Part shown: one piece after another, positions 1-8,378 of the stretch | Layout: each line of letters starts with the position of its first letter | Position numbering within the stretch: the stretch's first letter is position 1 | NCBI GenBank assembly: GCA_023380415.1 | Contig: JAMCRC010000012.1 | Span: 1 to 21,672 of the forward strand | DNA length: 21,672 nucleotides | Direction: 5' to 3' | Source: Patescibacteria group bacterium | GTDB taxonomy: Bacteria; Patescibacteriota; Minisyncoccia; UBA6257; GWB1-50-10 | Program-made: the position numbers and the translations under genes | Notes under the pieces: generated by a model | Seen by the model: the letters and a program-made list of their open reading frames with translations, nothing else | The model's database searches: none | Told to the model about the DNA's origin: nothing

Positions 1-990
<990 letters not shown>

Positions 991-1025
991 CGTCGCTCAA
1001 AGGAGCACATTAATTTCTATCTCAA

Positions 1026-1073
1026 AAAGCCGACGTGTCCCTCACTTAGGTTCTAAGTGGGGGATAGGGCTTT
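1026..1073 (+). other. Structured 23S-5S spacer hairpin
   Basis: A strong hairpin in the internal transcribed spacer. Positions 1039-1049 pair with 1053-1063 around a 3-nt loop (11 bp including one G-U), and 1026-1031 pair with 1068-1073 as an outer stem. No tRNA lies in this spacer. It is probably a processing signal that separates 23S from 5S; the pairing is seen, the role is inferred. Confidence 0.6.
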
Positions 1074-1077
1074 AAAA

Positions 1078-1226
1078 GGGGTTTTTGTTTGCCGGTGTTC
1101 AACTCTAGCGTGGCCCACCTCATTCCATTCCGAACTGAGAAGTGAAAGCGCTAAAGCTCGATGATACTAACCTGCGTGGTTGGGAAAGTAGAGTATGCCG
1201 GCATACAAAAGCCCCTTTTTTGTTTT
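1078..1226 (+). terminator. Precursor-5S stem with downstream T-run
   Basis: The bases flanking 5S are complementary: 1078-1088 pair with 1205-1215 (GGGG/CCCC, one G-U, then TTTTGT/ACAAAA). After a single T-T mismatch (1089/1204) the stem continues into 5S helix I. The 3' strand is followed at once by a T-rich tract (1216-1226). The same stem could be a processing substrate and act as a terminator. The pairing is seen; both functions are inferred. Confidence 0.55.
1090..1203 (+). rRNA. 5S ribosomal RNA
   Basis: About 114 nt, directly downstream of 23S. The conserved loop segments CCATTCCGAACT (about 1124-1137) and GAAAGCG are present, and the ends pair as helix I (1090-1095 with 1198-1203). 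The helix continues outside the mature RNA (see the adjacent processing stem). The exact ends are chosen from this pairing. Confidence 0.95.
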
Positions 1227-1242
1227 CTGCAACTCAGAAATA

Positions 1243-1262
1243 TCCTGAGCCGCGTCGAAGGG
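1243..1262 (-). repeat. CTTCGAC/GCTCAG palindromic repeat, copy 1
   Basis: Read on the minus strand this is CCCTTCGAC, three bases, then GCTCAGGA. It matches the element inside the RNase HI gene at 3588-3606 except for the centre. It lies in non-coding DNA between 5S and pgk. It resembles REP-like elements that occur in many bacterial genomes. Confidence 0.7.
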
Positions 1263-1286
1263 TCGATGTATCGGTGTGTGGAGCCA

Positions 1287-1326
1287 CCAAAAGTAGTATG
1301 GCCGTATACTACTTTTGGGTTTAATT
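1287..1326 (+). terminator. Hairpin, probable rrn operon terminator
   Basis: A perfect 13-bp stem (1287-1299 with 1306-1318) with the 6-nt loop GGCCGT, followed by G and a short T/A-rich stretch (TTTAATTTA). The T-run is weak, so the terminator call is moderate; an operator is the alternative. The remaining sequence, 1330-1450, shows nothing recognisable. Confidence 0.5.
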
Positions 1327-1456
1327 TATCCATGAGAACGACGGCCCGTTGAGTACTCTCCCATGGTCCGGATTTGCCTAGATGGCATTTCCGTAAACCA
1401 TCAGAATTACGTACTGGTGATGATTATGTCTGAGTTATATCGATTTGTGTGGAACT

Positions 1457-1486
1457 TTGGCAATAAAATTGTGGATTATTTATACT
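1457..1486 (+). promoter_or_regulatory. pgk promoter, leaderless arrangement
   Basis: TTGGCA (1457-1462), an 18-nt spacer and TATACT (1481-1486). Only 7 nt separate the -10 box from the pgk ATG at 1494, and there is no Shine-Dalgarno sequence, so the transcript should start at or next to the start codon. Confidence 0.65.
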
Positions 1487-1493
1487 GATACCA

Positions 1494-2621
1494 ATGGTCA
1501 AATACTTGAGCGATCAGAATTTGAAGAAGCTCTCCAGCAAGACCTGCCTTTTGCGCATCGATTTGAATGTGGAGGCGGGAATGCCCTTGGACTCATACCG
1601 CCTGGAGGCCGTGATACCGACCATAAAACTCCTGCTCAGATCCGGAGCGAAGGTCGTTTTGATGAGCCACCGCGGAAGGCCGCCGAAGAATGCAGAATCA
1701 AGAATAGAGAATAAAGCTTTTACACTCGCGCCGTTTGGGCCGGTATTCGCGAAGAAGCTCAAAACGCCGGTCGATTTCATCGAAGCGGCGCGGCTAGGCG
1801 CTTTGCAAAAGGCCGTTCAAAAATCTACAGCCAAATTAGTCCTTATAGAGAATTTGCGCTTTTTCAAAGGAGAAGAGACAAACGATCCATCATTCGCCCG
1901 TGAACTGGCAAAATGCGGTGATATTTACGTGAACGACGCCTTTGCCGTCTCCCATCGAGCGAACGCTTCCGTCGCAGCCATCACGAAGTTCCTGCCCTCA
2001 TACGCCGGTCTTTTGATGGAAAAAGAGATAAAGAATCTCGGGGCGGCGCTCAAGAAGTCCGAACGCCCGCTTGCACTTATCGTGGGCGGCGCCAAGGTCT
2101 CGGACAAGCTGGGGGTCGTGAAGAACTTCTGGAAAAGGACGGACGCCGTCATTGTGGGCGGAGGGCCGGCCAACACTTTCCTCCAGGCGGAGGGAATGAA
2201 CGTTATCGACTCGCTCGTCGATTCGGCCGCCCTGTCGCTCATCAAGCCCTATCTTAATTCGCCTAAGGTGCATTTGCCGTCCGATCTGAAATGGCAGGGG
2301 ACGAAAATATTGGATATCGGCCCGAAGACCGTCAAGGACTACGCGGCCGTCATCAAAAAAGCGCGGACGATAATCTGGAACGGCCCGATGGGCTGGTTTG
2401 AAAAGAAGGCCTACGCGGCCGGGACCAAAGGCGTTTCGAAAGCGGTTCTCGCGAACAAGAAGGCCCGCATTGTGATCGGCGGCGGCGAGACGGTCACCTC
2501 GCTGGGCTTGATGGGCAAGAAGCCAAGAATGGGCAAGAATGTCTTCGTGTTGGCTGGAGGCGGTGCTATGTTGGATTTCCTGGCCGGCAAGAAACTGCCG
2601 GGAATCGAATCACTAAAATGA
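1494..2621 (+). CDS. pgk: Phosphoglycerate kinase
   Basis: Cytosolic glycolytic enzyme that transfers phosphate from 1,3-bisphosphoglycerate to ADP. The 375-aa protein has the family motifs in order: LLRIDLNV (about 19-26), SHRGRPP (about 58-64) for 3-phosphoglycerate, ENLRFFKGEE, YVNDAFAVSHRA, the hinge segment AGLLMEKE, GGAKVSDK, the nucleotide-domain IWNGPMGWFE, and a C-terminal GGGETV...AGGGAMLDFLAG that binds ATP. It is slightly shorter than the usual 390-400 aa. After GRPP it carries extra residues (KNAESRIENKAF) encoded by a 7-nt-period repeat. The ATG is fixed by the promoter 7 nt upstream. The stop overlaps the next start (ATGA), so it is probably translationally coupled to the DHH gene. 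Confidence 0.97.
   Translation: MVKYLSDQNLKKLSSKTCLLRIDLNVEAGMPLDSYRLEAVIPTIKLLLRSGAKVVLMSHRGRPPKNAESRIENKAFTLAPFGPVFAKKLKTPVDFIEAARLGALQKAVQKSTAKLVLIENLRFFKGEETNDPSFARELAKCGDIYVNDAFAVSHRANASVAAITKFLPSYAGLLMEKEIKNLGAALKKSERPLALIVGGAKVSDKLGVVKNFWKRTDAVIVGGGPANTFLQAEGMNVIDSLVDSAALSLIKPYLNSPKVHLPSDLKWQGTKILDIGPKTVKDYAAVIKKARTIIWNGPMGWFEKKAYAAGTKGVSKAVLANKKARIVIGGGETVTSLGLMGKKPRMGKNVFVLAGGGAMLDFLAGKKLPGIESLK
1687..1716 (+). repeat. 7-nt-period repeat (AGAATNN x4 + AG) inside pgk
   Basis: Four consecutive heptamers begin AGAAT (1687-1693, 1694-1700, 1701-1707, 1708-1714), followed by AG. The stretch is AT-rich within otherwise GC-richer coding DNA and encodes a variable surface loop after the GRP motif. 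A repeat of the same design is in trmD (9830-9859). Confidence 0.75.
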
Positions 2622-3472
2622 AGTCTATAGTTATCTTTTACCACTCGAGCTGTCCGGACGGGTTCAGCGCCGCCTGGGCGGCCTGGAAAAAGTTCGGCAA
2701 CAAGGCCCAATACGTGCCGATTCCGGCTAGCCAAACCAAAGAACAGCTTGGAGGCATGGAAGTCGAGGGCCGGGAGGTCTATTTTTTGGATTCCTGCGCT
2801 TCGGTGGAAAATCTCCAAAAGCTCACGGCGGCTAACCTGTCCGTGACGGTCATCGACCACCATCTGACGAACAGGGACCGCAGTGCGTATGTGACGAATT
2901 TTATTTTTGGTATCAAGCACTCCGGGGCCGTGCTGGCCTGGAAATATTTCCACCCGGACAAAGACGTGCCACTGCTTCTTAAATACGTTGAAGATAACGA
3001 CCTTTGGAAATTCAAGCTGCCGAACAATAGCGCGATAGGGGACTGGATCGGCTTGGCCAACTTCGGCTTCAAGGATTGGGATAAATACGTTAGGCAGTTG
3101 GAGCATAAAGAAACGCGGGAGAAATGCGTCGCCGAAGGGCAGGTGGTGGGCGCTTACAAAGACAGCATTGTTCGGGATGTTCTGGAGCACGCCTACGAGG
3201 TCGATTTTTTGGGCTGCAAGGCCCGAGTCGCGAACGAATCTGTCGGCGCCATCCATTCCCAGGTTGGGCACCTTTTGCTCGACAAGGACCATCCGGTCGC
3301 TATAGTTTGGTACGAAAACGGGCGAAACCGCAAATATTCCCTGCGTTCCAAGGGCGATATGGATGTCGCAAAGCTCGCGGCCAAGTTCCCCGGCGGGGGA
3401 GGCCACAAACACGCGGCCGGATTCACCTTACCGGCCACGGAACCATTCCCATGGAAGCCAATACGAAAGTAG
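2618..3472 (+). CDS. DHH-family phosphoesterase (DHH + DHHA1 domains)
   Basis: A 284-aa protein of the DHH superfamily of metal-dependent phosphodiesterases (oligoribonuclease/NrnA-like and related single-strand nucleases). Visible motifs are YHSSCPDGFSAAW near residue 8 (equivalent to the HxDxDG metal site), a D in YFLDSC, the diagnostic VIDHH near residue 78, and the DHHA1 substrate motif GGGGHKHAAGF near residue 263. The substrate cannot be assigned: nanoRNA, cyclic dinucleotide or another phosphodiester are all possible. It starts within the pgk stop (4-nt overlap) and has no clear ribosome-binding site. Its stop codon TAG lies inside the 7-nt repeat starting at 3467, so the last residues may be repeat-derived. 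Confidence 0.85.
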   Translation: MKSIVIFYHSSCPDGFSAAWAAWKKFGNKAQYVPIPASQTKEQLGGMEVEGREVYFLDSCASVENLQKLTAANLSVTVIDHHLTNRDRSAYVTNFIFGIKHSGAVLAWKYFHPDKDVPLLLKYVEDNDLWKFKLPNNSAIGDWIGLANFGFKDWDKYVRQLEHKETREKCVAEGQVVGAYKDSIVRDVLEHAYEVDFLGCKARVANESVGAIHSQVGHLLLDKDHPVAIVWYENGRNRKYSLRSKGDMDVAKLAAKFPGGGGHKHAAGFTLPATEPFPWKPIRK

Positions 3473-3496
3473 CAAGTAGAAAGTAGTAAGTATAAG
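3467..3496 (+). repeat. 7-nt-period repeat (AAGTANN x4 + AG) at the 3' end of the DHH gene
   Basis: Heptamers AAGTAGC, AAGTAGA, AAGTAGT and AAGTATA (3467-3494) followed by AG. It spans the DHH gene stop codon (3470-3472) and the short gap before RNase HI. It has the same four-unit-plus-AG architecture as the repeats in pgk and trmD. Confidence 0.75.
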
Positions 3497-3510
3497 AAAA
3501 TATTGGGAGT

Positions 3511-3936
3511 ATGACGAAATTCATAATTAACACGGATGGAGGTTCCAGGGGCAATCCTGGGCCGGCGGCGATAGGCGTCGTGATCGGCCCTTCGACAAGC
3601 TCAGGGCAAGCGCACGAATACGGCGAATATATCGGCAAGACCACGAACAACGTGGCCGAGTACAAGGCGGTCGTTTTCGCCCTTAAGAAGGCCAAGGCCA
3701 TTTTGGGCGGAGATAGGGCGGCCGAGACGGATATCGAGGTCAGGGCCGATAGCGAGCTTTTGGTCAGGCAGATGAACGGCGAATATAAGATAAAGAACGT
3801 CGAGCTCCAGCCGCTCTTCTTCGAGATCTGGAACGCGAAGATAGATTTCAAATCCGTCGTGTTCAAACACGTACCGCGTGAGGAGAACCGTGACGCAGAT
3901 AGACTCGTTAATAAAGCTTTGGATACGCTAATTTAG
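3511..3936 (+). CDS. rnhA: Ribonuclease HI-like protein
   Basis: A 141-aa RNase H fold protein that should cleave the RNA strand of RNA-DNA hybrids in the cytosol. The four acidic metal ligands are visible: D9 (NTDGGSRGNPGPA), E50 (NNVAEY), D80 (RADSELLVRQM) and D130 (NRDADRLVN). The length suits the short archaeal/bacterial type without the basic protrusion. A palindromic repeat encodes PSTSSGQA (residues 27-34) in the first beta-hairpin turn without breaking the frame. The start has a GGGAG Shine-Dalgarno at 3504-3508, but the gap to ATG is very short. It is the last gene of the pgk group and converges on gatB. Confidence 0.88.
   Translation: MTKFIINTDGGSRGNPGPAAIGVVIGPSTSSGQAHEYGEYIGKTTNNVAEYKAVVFALKKAKAILGGDRAAETDIEVRADSELLVRQMNGEYKIKNVELQPLFFEIWNAKIDFKSVVFKHVPREENRDADRLVNKALDTLI
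3588..3606 (+). repeat. CTTCGAC/GCTCAG palindromic repeat, copy 2, in-frame inside RNase HI
   Basis: CCCTTCGACAAGCTCAGGG, an imperfect palindrome with CCCT/AGGG ends. It encodes PSTSSGQA in the beta1-beta2 turn. Copy 1 is at 1243-1262 on the other strand. This peptide, and its relatives from the other frames (such as PELVEG), are familiar signs of a mobile REP-like element in protein-coding DNA. Confidence 0.8.
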
Positions 3937-4009
3937 CTACGAATTACGAATTTCTTGCGAATATACGAAACCGTATTCGTTATATTCGTAAAGAATTCGT
4001 ATTTCGTAG
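3937..4009. repeat. Long imperfect inverted repeat between rnhA and gatB, built of 7-nt TACGAAT units
   Basis: It fills the whole gap between two converging stop codons. The left arm 3937-3969 is complementary, with a few mismatches, to 3976-4009; the loop is about 6 nt. The arms contain direct repeats of TACGAAT at 7-nt spacing. There is no T-run, but the hairpin is placed to act on both converging transcripts as a terminator or 3'-end stabiliser. Confidence 0.75.
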
Positions 4010-5428
4010 CTATTTCAGTTTTTCCTCCAATATTTTCCTGGCCAAATTAGGTTCGGCCTTGCCTTTGGTCATGGCCATCATTTGGCCGACCAGGAACTGG
4101 AGGGCATTCTGTTTGCCGTTTCTGTAGTCGGCGACCGACTTCGGATTAGAAGCGATCACCTGGTCCGCGACGGCGCCGAGAGCGCTTTCATCGTTCATAA
4201 GCTCTATCCCCTCGCTCTTCATTAGGTTTTCCGGATCTTCGCCGGTTTGGAACATCTTGGCGAGAATGTCCTTGGCGAGACGGCTCGTAAGTTTGCCGTC
4301 GCTCAAAAGAGCCACCAGATGGGCGATGTGTTCCGCTGGGATCTTCGCGGCGCTCAGGTCGCCGCCGGAGTTCTTCATCAACCCCCGGAAATCGCTCGTT
4401 AAATAGTTGGCGAGCGTTTGATAGTCGGCCTTGGGCGAACGGTCCTTGAGCTCCGAGGCCGCTTCCTCGAAGTATTCGGCGAAGGGCCTTTCGAGCGTGA
4501 GCGTTTCGACGATGTTCTGGGGCAAGCCGAATTCCTGGACGAAACGGTGCTGTTTGGCCTGCGGCAATTCCGGGAGCTCGGCTCTCAGTTTTTCGACGTC
4601 GAAGGCCTTTTGGACGTCCAAGGGCGGCAGGTCCGGCTCGGGGAAATAACGGTAATCGTTCAGATCGTCCTTGCTTCGCTGGCTCACCGTGATGTTCCGC
4701 TTGTCGTCCCAGCCGCGCGTCTCTTGTTTTATCTTCTCGCCCGCATCGAGCGCCTTGGATTGCCTTTCGACCTCGTACTCTATAGCGTCGTGGACGGCCT
4801 TGAAGGAATTAATGTTCTTGACCTCCACTTTGGTACCCAGCTTCCCGGCCCCTTCCGGGGCGATGCTCACATTGGCCTCGATGCGCATCTGGCCCTTTTC
4901 CATATCGGCGTCCGAGGCGTCGAGATAGCGCAATATTTGTTGCAGCGCGGCGGCGAACGCGACCGCCTCGTCGGCGTTCTTGACGTCCGGCTCGGTAACG
5001 AGCTCCATCAGGGGCACACTCGCGCGGTTGTAATCCACGAGCGTGGCGCCGTTCTCATGGGCCAGGCGGCCGGCATCCTCCTCGAGGTGGACGCGGGTGA
5101 TACGGATGCCGTTCAAGAGGCCTTTCTGGACGATGGGGAACTCGTATTGGGAGATCTGATAGCCCTTGGGGAGGTCGGGGTAGAAATAGCTCTTGCGGTC
5201 GAATTGGGAGAAGCCGGCGATTTCGCCTCCCAAGGCCAGGCCGATCTGGACCATCTTCCGGACCGCCTCTTTGTTGATGGTGGGAAGGGTGCCCGGGTGG
5301 CCAAGGCAGATCGGGCAGACGTTCACGTTCGGCTTGGGCTCGTTAGGGTCGTTCTTGCAGCCGCAGAACATCTTTGTCCTGGTCTTGAGTTCGGCATGGA
5401 TCTCCAATCCTATGGTCGGGATGTACAT
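4010..5428 (-). CDS. gatB: Aspartyl/glutamyl-tRNA amidotransferase subunit B
   Basis: Kinase/tRNA-binding subunit of the GatCAB complex, which converts Glu-tRNA(Gln) and/or Asp-tRNA(Asn) to the amides. The 472 aa match the family length. It begins with YIPTIGLEIHAELKT, then zinc-type cysteines (CGC ... CPICLG), SYFYPDLPKGYQISQYE, the HLEEDAGRLAHE segment, and DYNRASVPLMELVTEPD. The GQMRIEANVS and NRNI-like (DDKRNITVSQRSK) segments follow, with RYFPEPDLPP closing the catalytic cradle. The helical and YqeY-like tail ends in LVGQMMAMTKGKAEPN. gatA and gatC are not in the window. It is transcribed alone on the minus strand from a promoter that overlaps that of rnc. Confidence 0.97.
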   Translation of the reverse strand: MYIPTIGLEIHAELKTRTKMFCGCKNDPNEPKPNVNVCPICLGHPGTLPTINKEAVRKMVQIGLALGGEIAGFSQFDRKSYFYPDLPKGYQISQYEFPIVQKGLLNGIRITRVHLEEDAGRLAHENGATLVDYNRASVPLMELVTEPDVKNADEAVAFAAALQQILRYLDASDADMEKGQMRIEANVSIAPEGAGKLGTKVEVKNINSFKAVHDAIEYEVERQSKALDAGEKIKQETRGWDDKRNITVSQRSKDDLNDYRYFPEPDLPPLDVQKAFDVEKLRAELPELPQAKQHRFVQEFGLPQNIVETLTLERPFAEYFEEAASELKDRSPKADYQTLANYLTSDFRGLMKNSGGDLSAAKIPAEHIAHLVALLSDGKLTSRLAKDILAKMFQTGEDPENLMKSEGIELMNDESALGAVADQVIASNPKSVADYRNGKQNALQFLVGQMMAMTKGKAEPNLARKILEEKLK

Positions 5429-5439
5429 AAAAAACGTTG

Positions 5440-5468
5440 TTGTTTTCTGTATTATTCTACGTTAAAAT
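5440..5468 (+). promoter_or_regulatory. rnc-smc promoter
   Basis: TTGTTT (5440-5445), a 17-nt spacer and TAAAAT (5463-5468). It precedes the rnc start by about 20-26 nt and interleaves with the divergent gatB promoter. Confidence 0.5.
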
Positions 5469-5483
5469 GATGCCAGAGGTAAA
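5454..5483 (-). promoter_or_regulatory. gatB promoter (divergent with rnc)
   Basis: On the minus strand: TTTACC (5483-5478), an 18-nt spacer and TAGAAT (5459-5454), about 25 nt before the gatB ATG. It overlaps the forward rnc promoter, so one factor could affect both. The -35 box is a weak match. Confidence 0.45.
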
Positions 5484-5494
5484 GATTGAAACCG

Positions 5495-6202
5495 ATGGCC
5501 GACCTATCCAAATTGGAGGGGACCTTAGGGGTTAAGTTCAAAAACCAGGAGGTTTTGAAGGAAGCCCTAACGCACCGCTCCTACCTGAACGAGCATCCCG
5601 CCTGGCCGCTCCCGAACAATGAGCGACTCGAATACTTGGGCGATGCCGTTTTGGAATTGGCCGTTACCGAACATCTTTTCGCGAACTACCCGGATTTCCA
5701 CGAGGGGCGCATGACTACCCTGCGGGCCGCGCTCGTGAACCGCGAGATGCTCGCCGAAGTGGCCAAGGAGATCGATCTCCAAAAGTTCGTCATGATGTCC
5801 AAAGGCGAGGCCAAGGACAGCAAGAAGGCCAAGGATATAATCCTTTCGAACGCCTTCGAGGCCCTGATGGGAGCCGTCTATTTGGATTGCGGATACGAGG
5901 CGTCCAAAGAGATAACGGAAAAATATGTCCTTCCTCATCTGGAGGAGATATTGGAAAAAGGTTCCGACCGCGATCCGAAGAGCATACTTCAGGAGATAAT
6001 CCAGGAGAACATGAGATTGACGCCGACCTATGACGTCGTCCGCGAAAGCGGTCCGGACCACGAAAAGAAGTTCGAGATCGGGGTTTATTTCGGCGGTAAG
6101 CTCTTTGCCCAAGGGACGGGCTCGTCGAAACAAGAGGCCGAGAACCGGGCGGCCAGGAACGCGCTCGTCAAACTTGAAGACCAATCAAAAAGGAATGCCT
6201 AA
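5495..6202 (+). CDS. rnc: Ribonuclease III
   Basis: Double-strand-specific endoribonuclease for rRNA and mRNA processing. The ATG at 5495 gives 235 aa starting MADLSKLEG; an in-frame TTG at 5486 has a better-spaced AGAGG (5475-5479) and is the alternative start. The RNase III domain fills about residues 1-150, with ALTHRSYLNEH, the signature NERLEYLGDAVLELAVTEHLF containing the catalytic acids, and a second acidic site in NAFEALMGAVYLDCG. The double-stranded RNA-binding domain is at about 155-232, ending in GTGSSKQEAENRAARNALVKLE. It overlaps the SMC-like gene by 8 nt, so the two are probably coupled. The extended 5S stem upstream in the window is a plausible type of substrate. Confidence 0.96.
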   Translation: MADLSKLEGTLGVKFKNQEVLKEALTHRSYLNEHPAWPLPNNERLEYLGDAVLELAVTEHLFANYPDFHEGRMTTLRAALVNREMLAEVAKEIDLQKFVMMSKGEAKDSKKAKDIILSNAFEALMGAVYLDCGYEASKEITEKYVLPHLEEILEKGSDRDPKSILQEIIQENMRLTPTYDVVRESGPDHEKKFEIGVYFGGKLFAQGTGSSKQEAENRAARNALVKLEDQSKRNA

Positions 6203-8375
6203 TTTTCTCACTCGCCTGGAACTCCAGGGTTTCAAGTCGTTCGCCGGCAAGACCGTTTTGGAATTCCCTTCGCGCGTCACGGCCGTCGTCGGACCGAATG
6301 GCTCCGGTAAGTCCAACATCATCGATGCCATCCGCTGGGTCCTCGGCGAGCGCGAGGCCAAGCAGCTCAGGGGCGAGACCTTGGGCAACTTGATCTTCGC
6401 GGGCACTCCGAAGAAGCCCGCGGTCGGCTTCGCCAAAGTGGCGCTATGTTTCAATAACCAGAAAAAGATATTTCCCGGCGAAGCGGCCGAAACCGCCCTT
6501 GAACGCCGCATCGATCGGTCCGGCGACTCCACTTTCACGTTGAACGACAGCGAAGTGAAGCTTAAGGACCTTCTGCCGATGCTCGCCAAGGCGCGCCTTG
6601 GCACCCGGGGGCTCATGATCGTGGGCCAGGGCCAGAGCGACATATTCGTCCGGAGTACGCCCGAGGAAAGGCGGCTCATGATCGAAGAGGTGCTCGGCCT
6701 TCGGGAGTTCCGTTTAAAGAAAAACCAGGCCGAAAGGCGGCTCGAGTCGAGCGAGATAAACATGGAGAAAGTGCGGGCCATGCTCGAAGAGCTCGCGCCC
6801 CACGTGCGCATTTTGAAATCCTCGTGGATAAGGTTCCTCCGCCGGACGGAAGTGGAGGAGGAGCTCAAGGCGCTCGAAAACGCCTATTTTTACGTCCGCC
6901 ACAAAGCGCTTGTTTCCGACCTGAGCAAGGTAGAGACGCCGCTTAAAGCGCTTCAGGACGAGCTCGCATCCGCGAATCGCGAGATAGCGGAACAGGAAAA
7001 AACCCTCGAAAAAGAAAAGAGCACCGATGCCGACTTTGAAAAAGCGAGGGGCGTCCGTGAAAAGATAAAGGCGGGCATGCAGGAGGAATCGGCGTTATCG
7101 CTCTCGCTCGCCAAGCTCGAGGCGCGTCTCGAGATGCAGAAGGTGGTCGCGCCGACAGACCATTCGGCGGCCGAGCTGAAACTTATCGTCCAAGACCTCC
7201 GGAAAGATATCGCCGCTTGGCGCGGCGCCGACGATATCGCCTCCGTTAAGCAAGCGATGGATGGCTGGCTGGCTCGCCTCAAAAAAATCATCGAAGGCGA
7301 GAGCGTCGCGTTGGATAAGAACTTGGTCGCTGAGGTGGAGAAATTCAAAAACGACCTTAAAGCGAAGAAAGATGCCATTTTGAATCTCCAAAAAGAAGAA
7401 GAAGAAATAGCGGCCGGACAGCAAAGATCGAATCAGGTATTCCGCGAACGCGTCGAGGCCTTGAATAGATCGAAGAACAATGCTCGCGCCCTCGAGCAGA
7501 GGATGCAATCCGGACTTATCGAAAAAGAGAAGCTCCAGATGGGCCTCAAGGATCTGGAACGCGAATGGCTGGCCCTGGGCCGGGCGCTCGGGGAGCTCGA
7601 TATGGCGAACCCGCCGATCGGAGCGGCGGAGCTCGGGACCGAGGCCTGGAGCGAGACCGAGAGAAAACTGATGCGCCTCCGGGGCGAACTCGCGGCGATC
7701 GGCGAAATAGATGCGAGCCTGATCAAGGAGGCGGATGAGAGCGAGGCCCGGTACGATTTTCTTACGAGCCAAGTGGCGGACCTCGAGAAAGCGACTGCCG
7801 ATCTCAAGACGCTGATCAGGGAGCTCGATCAGCATATCCACGAGGATTTCAAAAAGGCCTTCCACGCCATCAGCGAGGAGTTCAATAATTATTTCCGCTT
7901 GATGTTCGGCGGCGGCAAGGCCAAACTTTCTTTGGAGATAAAAAATCCGCCGGCCATAACGGAAGAAGTGCCGCCGAACGGAGAGAGTAACGGAGAAACG
8001 GCGGCCGCGCCGGCGAACTATGAGAACGACCGTGACTTGGAGGTGGGCGTCGAGGTGGACGTAAGCATCCCGCGGAAAAAGATAACCAATTTGGAGATGC
8101 TCTCGGGAGGTGAAAAGACGCTGGTGTCGCTCGCGGCCCTTTTCGCCCTTATCGCCATATCGCCGCCGCCCTTCCTCGTCCTCGACGAGATAGATGCGGC
8201 CTTGGACGAAGAGAACGCCCGGCGCTTCGCCGGCCTCATCAAGGAATTCGCCTCGAAGACGCAGTTCGTCATCGTGACGCATAACCGCTCGACGATGGAG
8301 GCTGCCGAGGTGCTTTACGGCGTGACGATGGGAGAGGACGGGGTCTCCAAGGTCCTTTCGCTCAAGCTGGAGTAG
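6195..8375 (+). CDS. smc: Short SMC-like chromosome segregation ATPase, no visible hinge
   Basis: Start ATG 6195 (8 nt inside rnc) with AAAAAGGA directly upstream; 726 aa against about 1150-1200 aa for bacterial SMC. The N-terminal head begins FLTRLELQGFKSFAGKT and has Walker A GPNGSGKS (33-40), then IDAIRWVLGE, and a Q-loop-type segment in the GLMIVGQGQSDIF stretch. Residues about 170-560 are charged heptad-like coiled coil. The C-terminal head has the ABC signature MLSGGEKTL (635-643), Walker B FLVLDEIDAALDEEN (660 on) and the switch H in VIVTHNRSTMEAAE. I see neither the glycine-rich hinge that usually splits the arms nor a CxxC zinc hook. ScpA/ScpB are not in the window. A related RecN/Rad50-like role is possible, but head motifs favour SMC. 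Confidence 0.88.
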   Translation: MPNFLTRLELQGFKSFAGKTVLEFPSRVTAVVGPNGSGKSNIIDAIRWVLGEREAKQLRGETLGNLIFAGTPKKPAVGFAKVALCFNNQKKIFPGEAAETALERRIDRSGDSTFTLNDSEVKLKDLLPMLAKARLGTRGLMIVGQGQSDIFVRSTPEERRLMIEEVLGLREFRLKKNQAERRLESSEINMEKVRAMLEELAPHVRILKSSWIRFLRRTEVEEELKALENAYFYVRHKALVSDLSKVETPLKALQDELASANREIAEQEKTLEKEKSTDADFEKARGVREKIKAGMQEESALSLSLAKLEARLEMQKVVAPTDHSAAELKLIVQDLRKDIAAWRGADDIASVKQAMDGWLARLKKIIEGESVALDKNLVAEVEKFKNDLKAKKDAILNLQKEEEEIAAGQQRSNQVFRERVEALNRSKNNARALEQRMQSGLIEKEKLQMGLKDLEREWLALGRALGELDMANPPIGAAELGTEAWSETERKLMRLRGELAAIGEIDASLIKEADESEARYDFLTSQVADLEKATADLKTLIRELDQHIHEDFKKAFHAISEEFNNYFRLMFGGGKAKLSLEIKNPPAITEEVPPNGESNGETAAAPANYENDRDLEVGVEVDVSIPRKKITNLEMLSGGEKTLVSLAALFALIAISPPPFLVLDEIDAALDEENARRFAGLIKEFASKTQFVIVTHNRSTMEAAEVLYGVTMGEDGVSKVLSLKLE

Positions 8376-8378
8376 GTT

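Noticed and set aside
1142..1352. Several small frames over the 5S gene and the following hairpin
   Set aside because: They overlap 5S rRNA and a strong hairpin; no start signals or protein-like composition.
2411..3412. 333-aa minus-strand open frame
   Set aside because: It lies opposite pgk and the DHH gene, which have clear family motifs; no recognisable motifs of its own. Long antisense frames are expected in GC-rich coding DNA.
4418..5470. 350-aa plus-strand open frame
   Set aside because: Antisense to gatB, with a Leu/Arg/Asp/Gly-rich composition typical of a shadow frame.
7095..8282. 395-aa minus-strand open frame
   Set aside because: Antisense to the SMC-like gene, which carries all ATPase head motifs in the right order.
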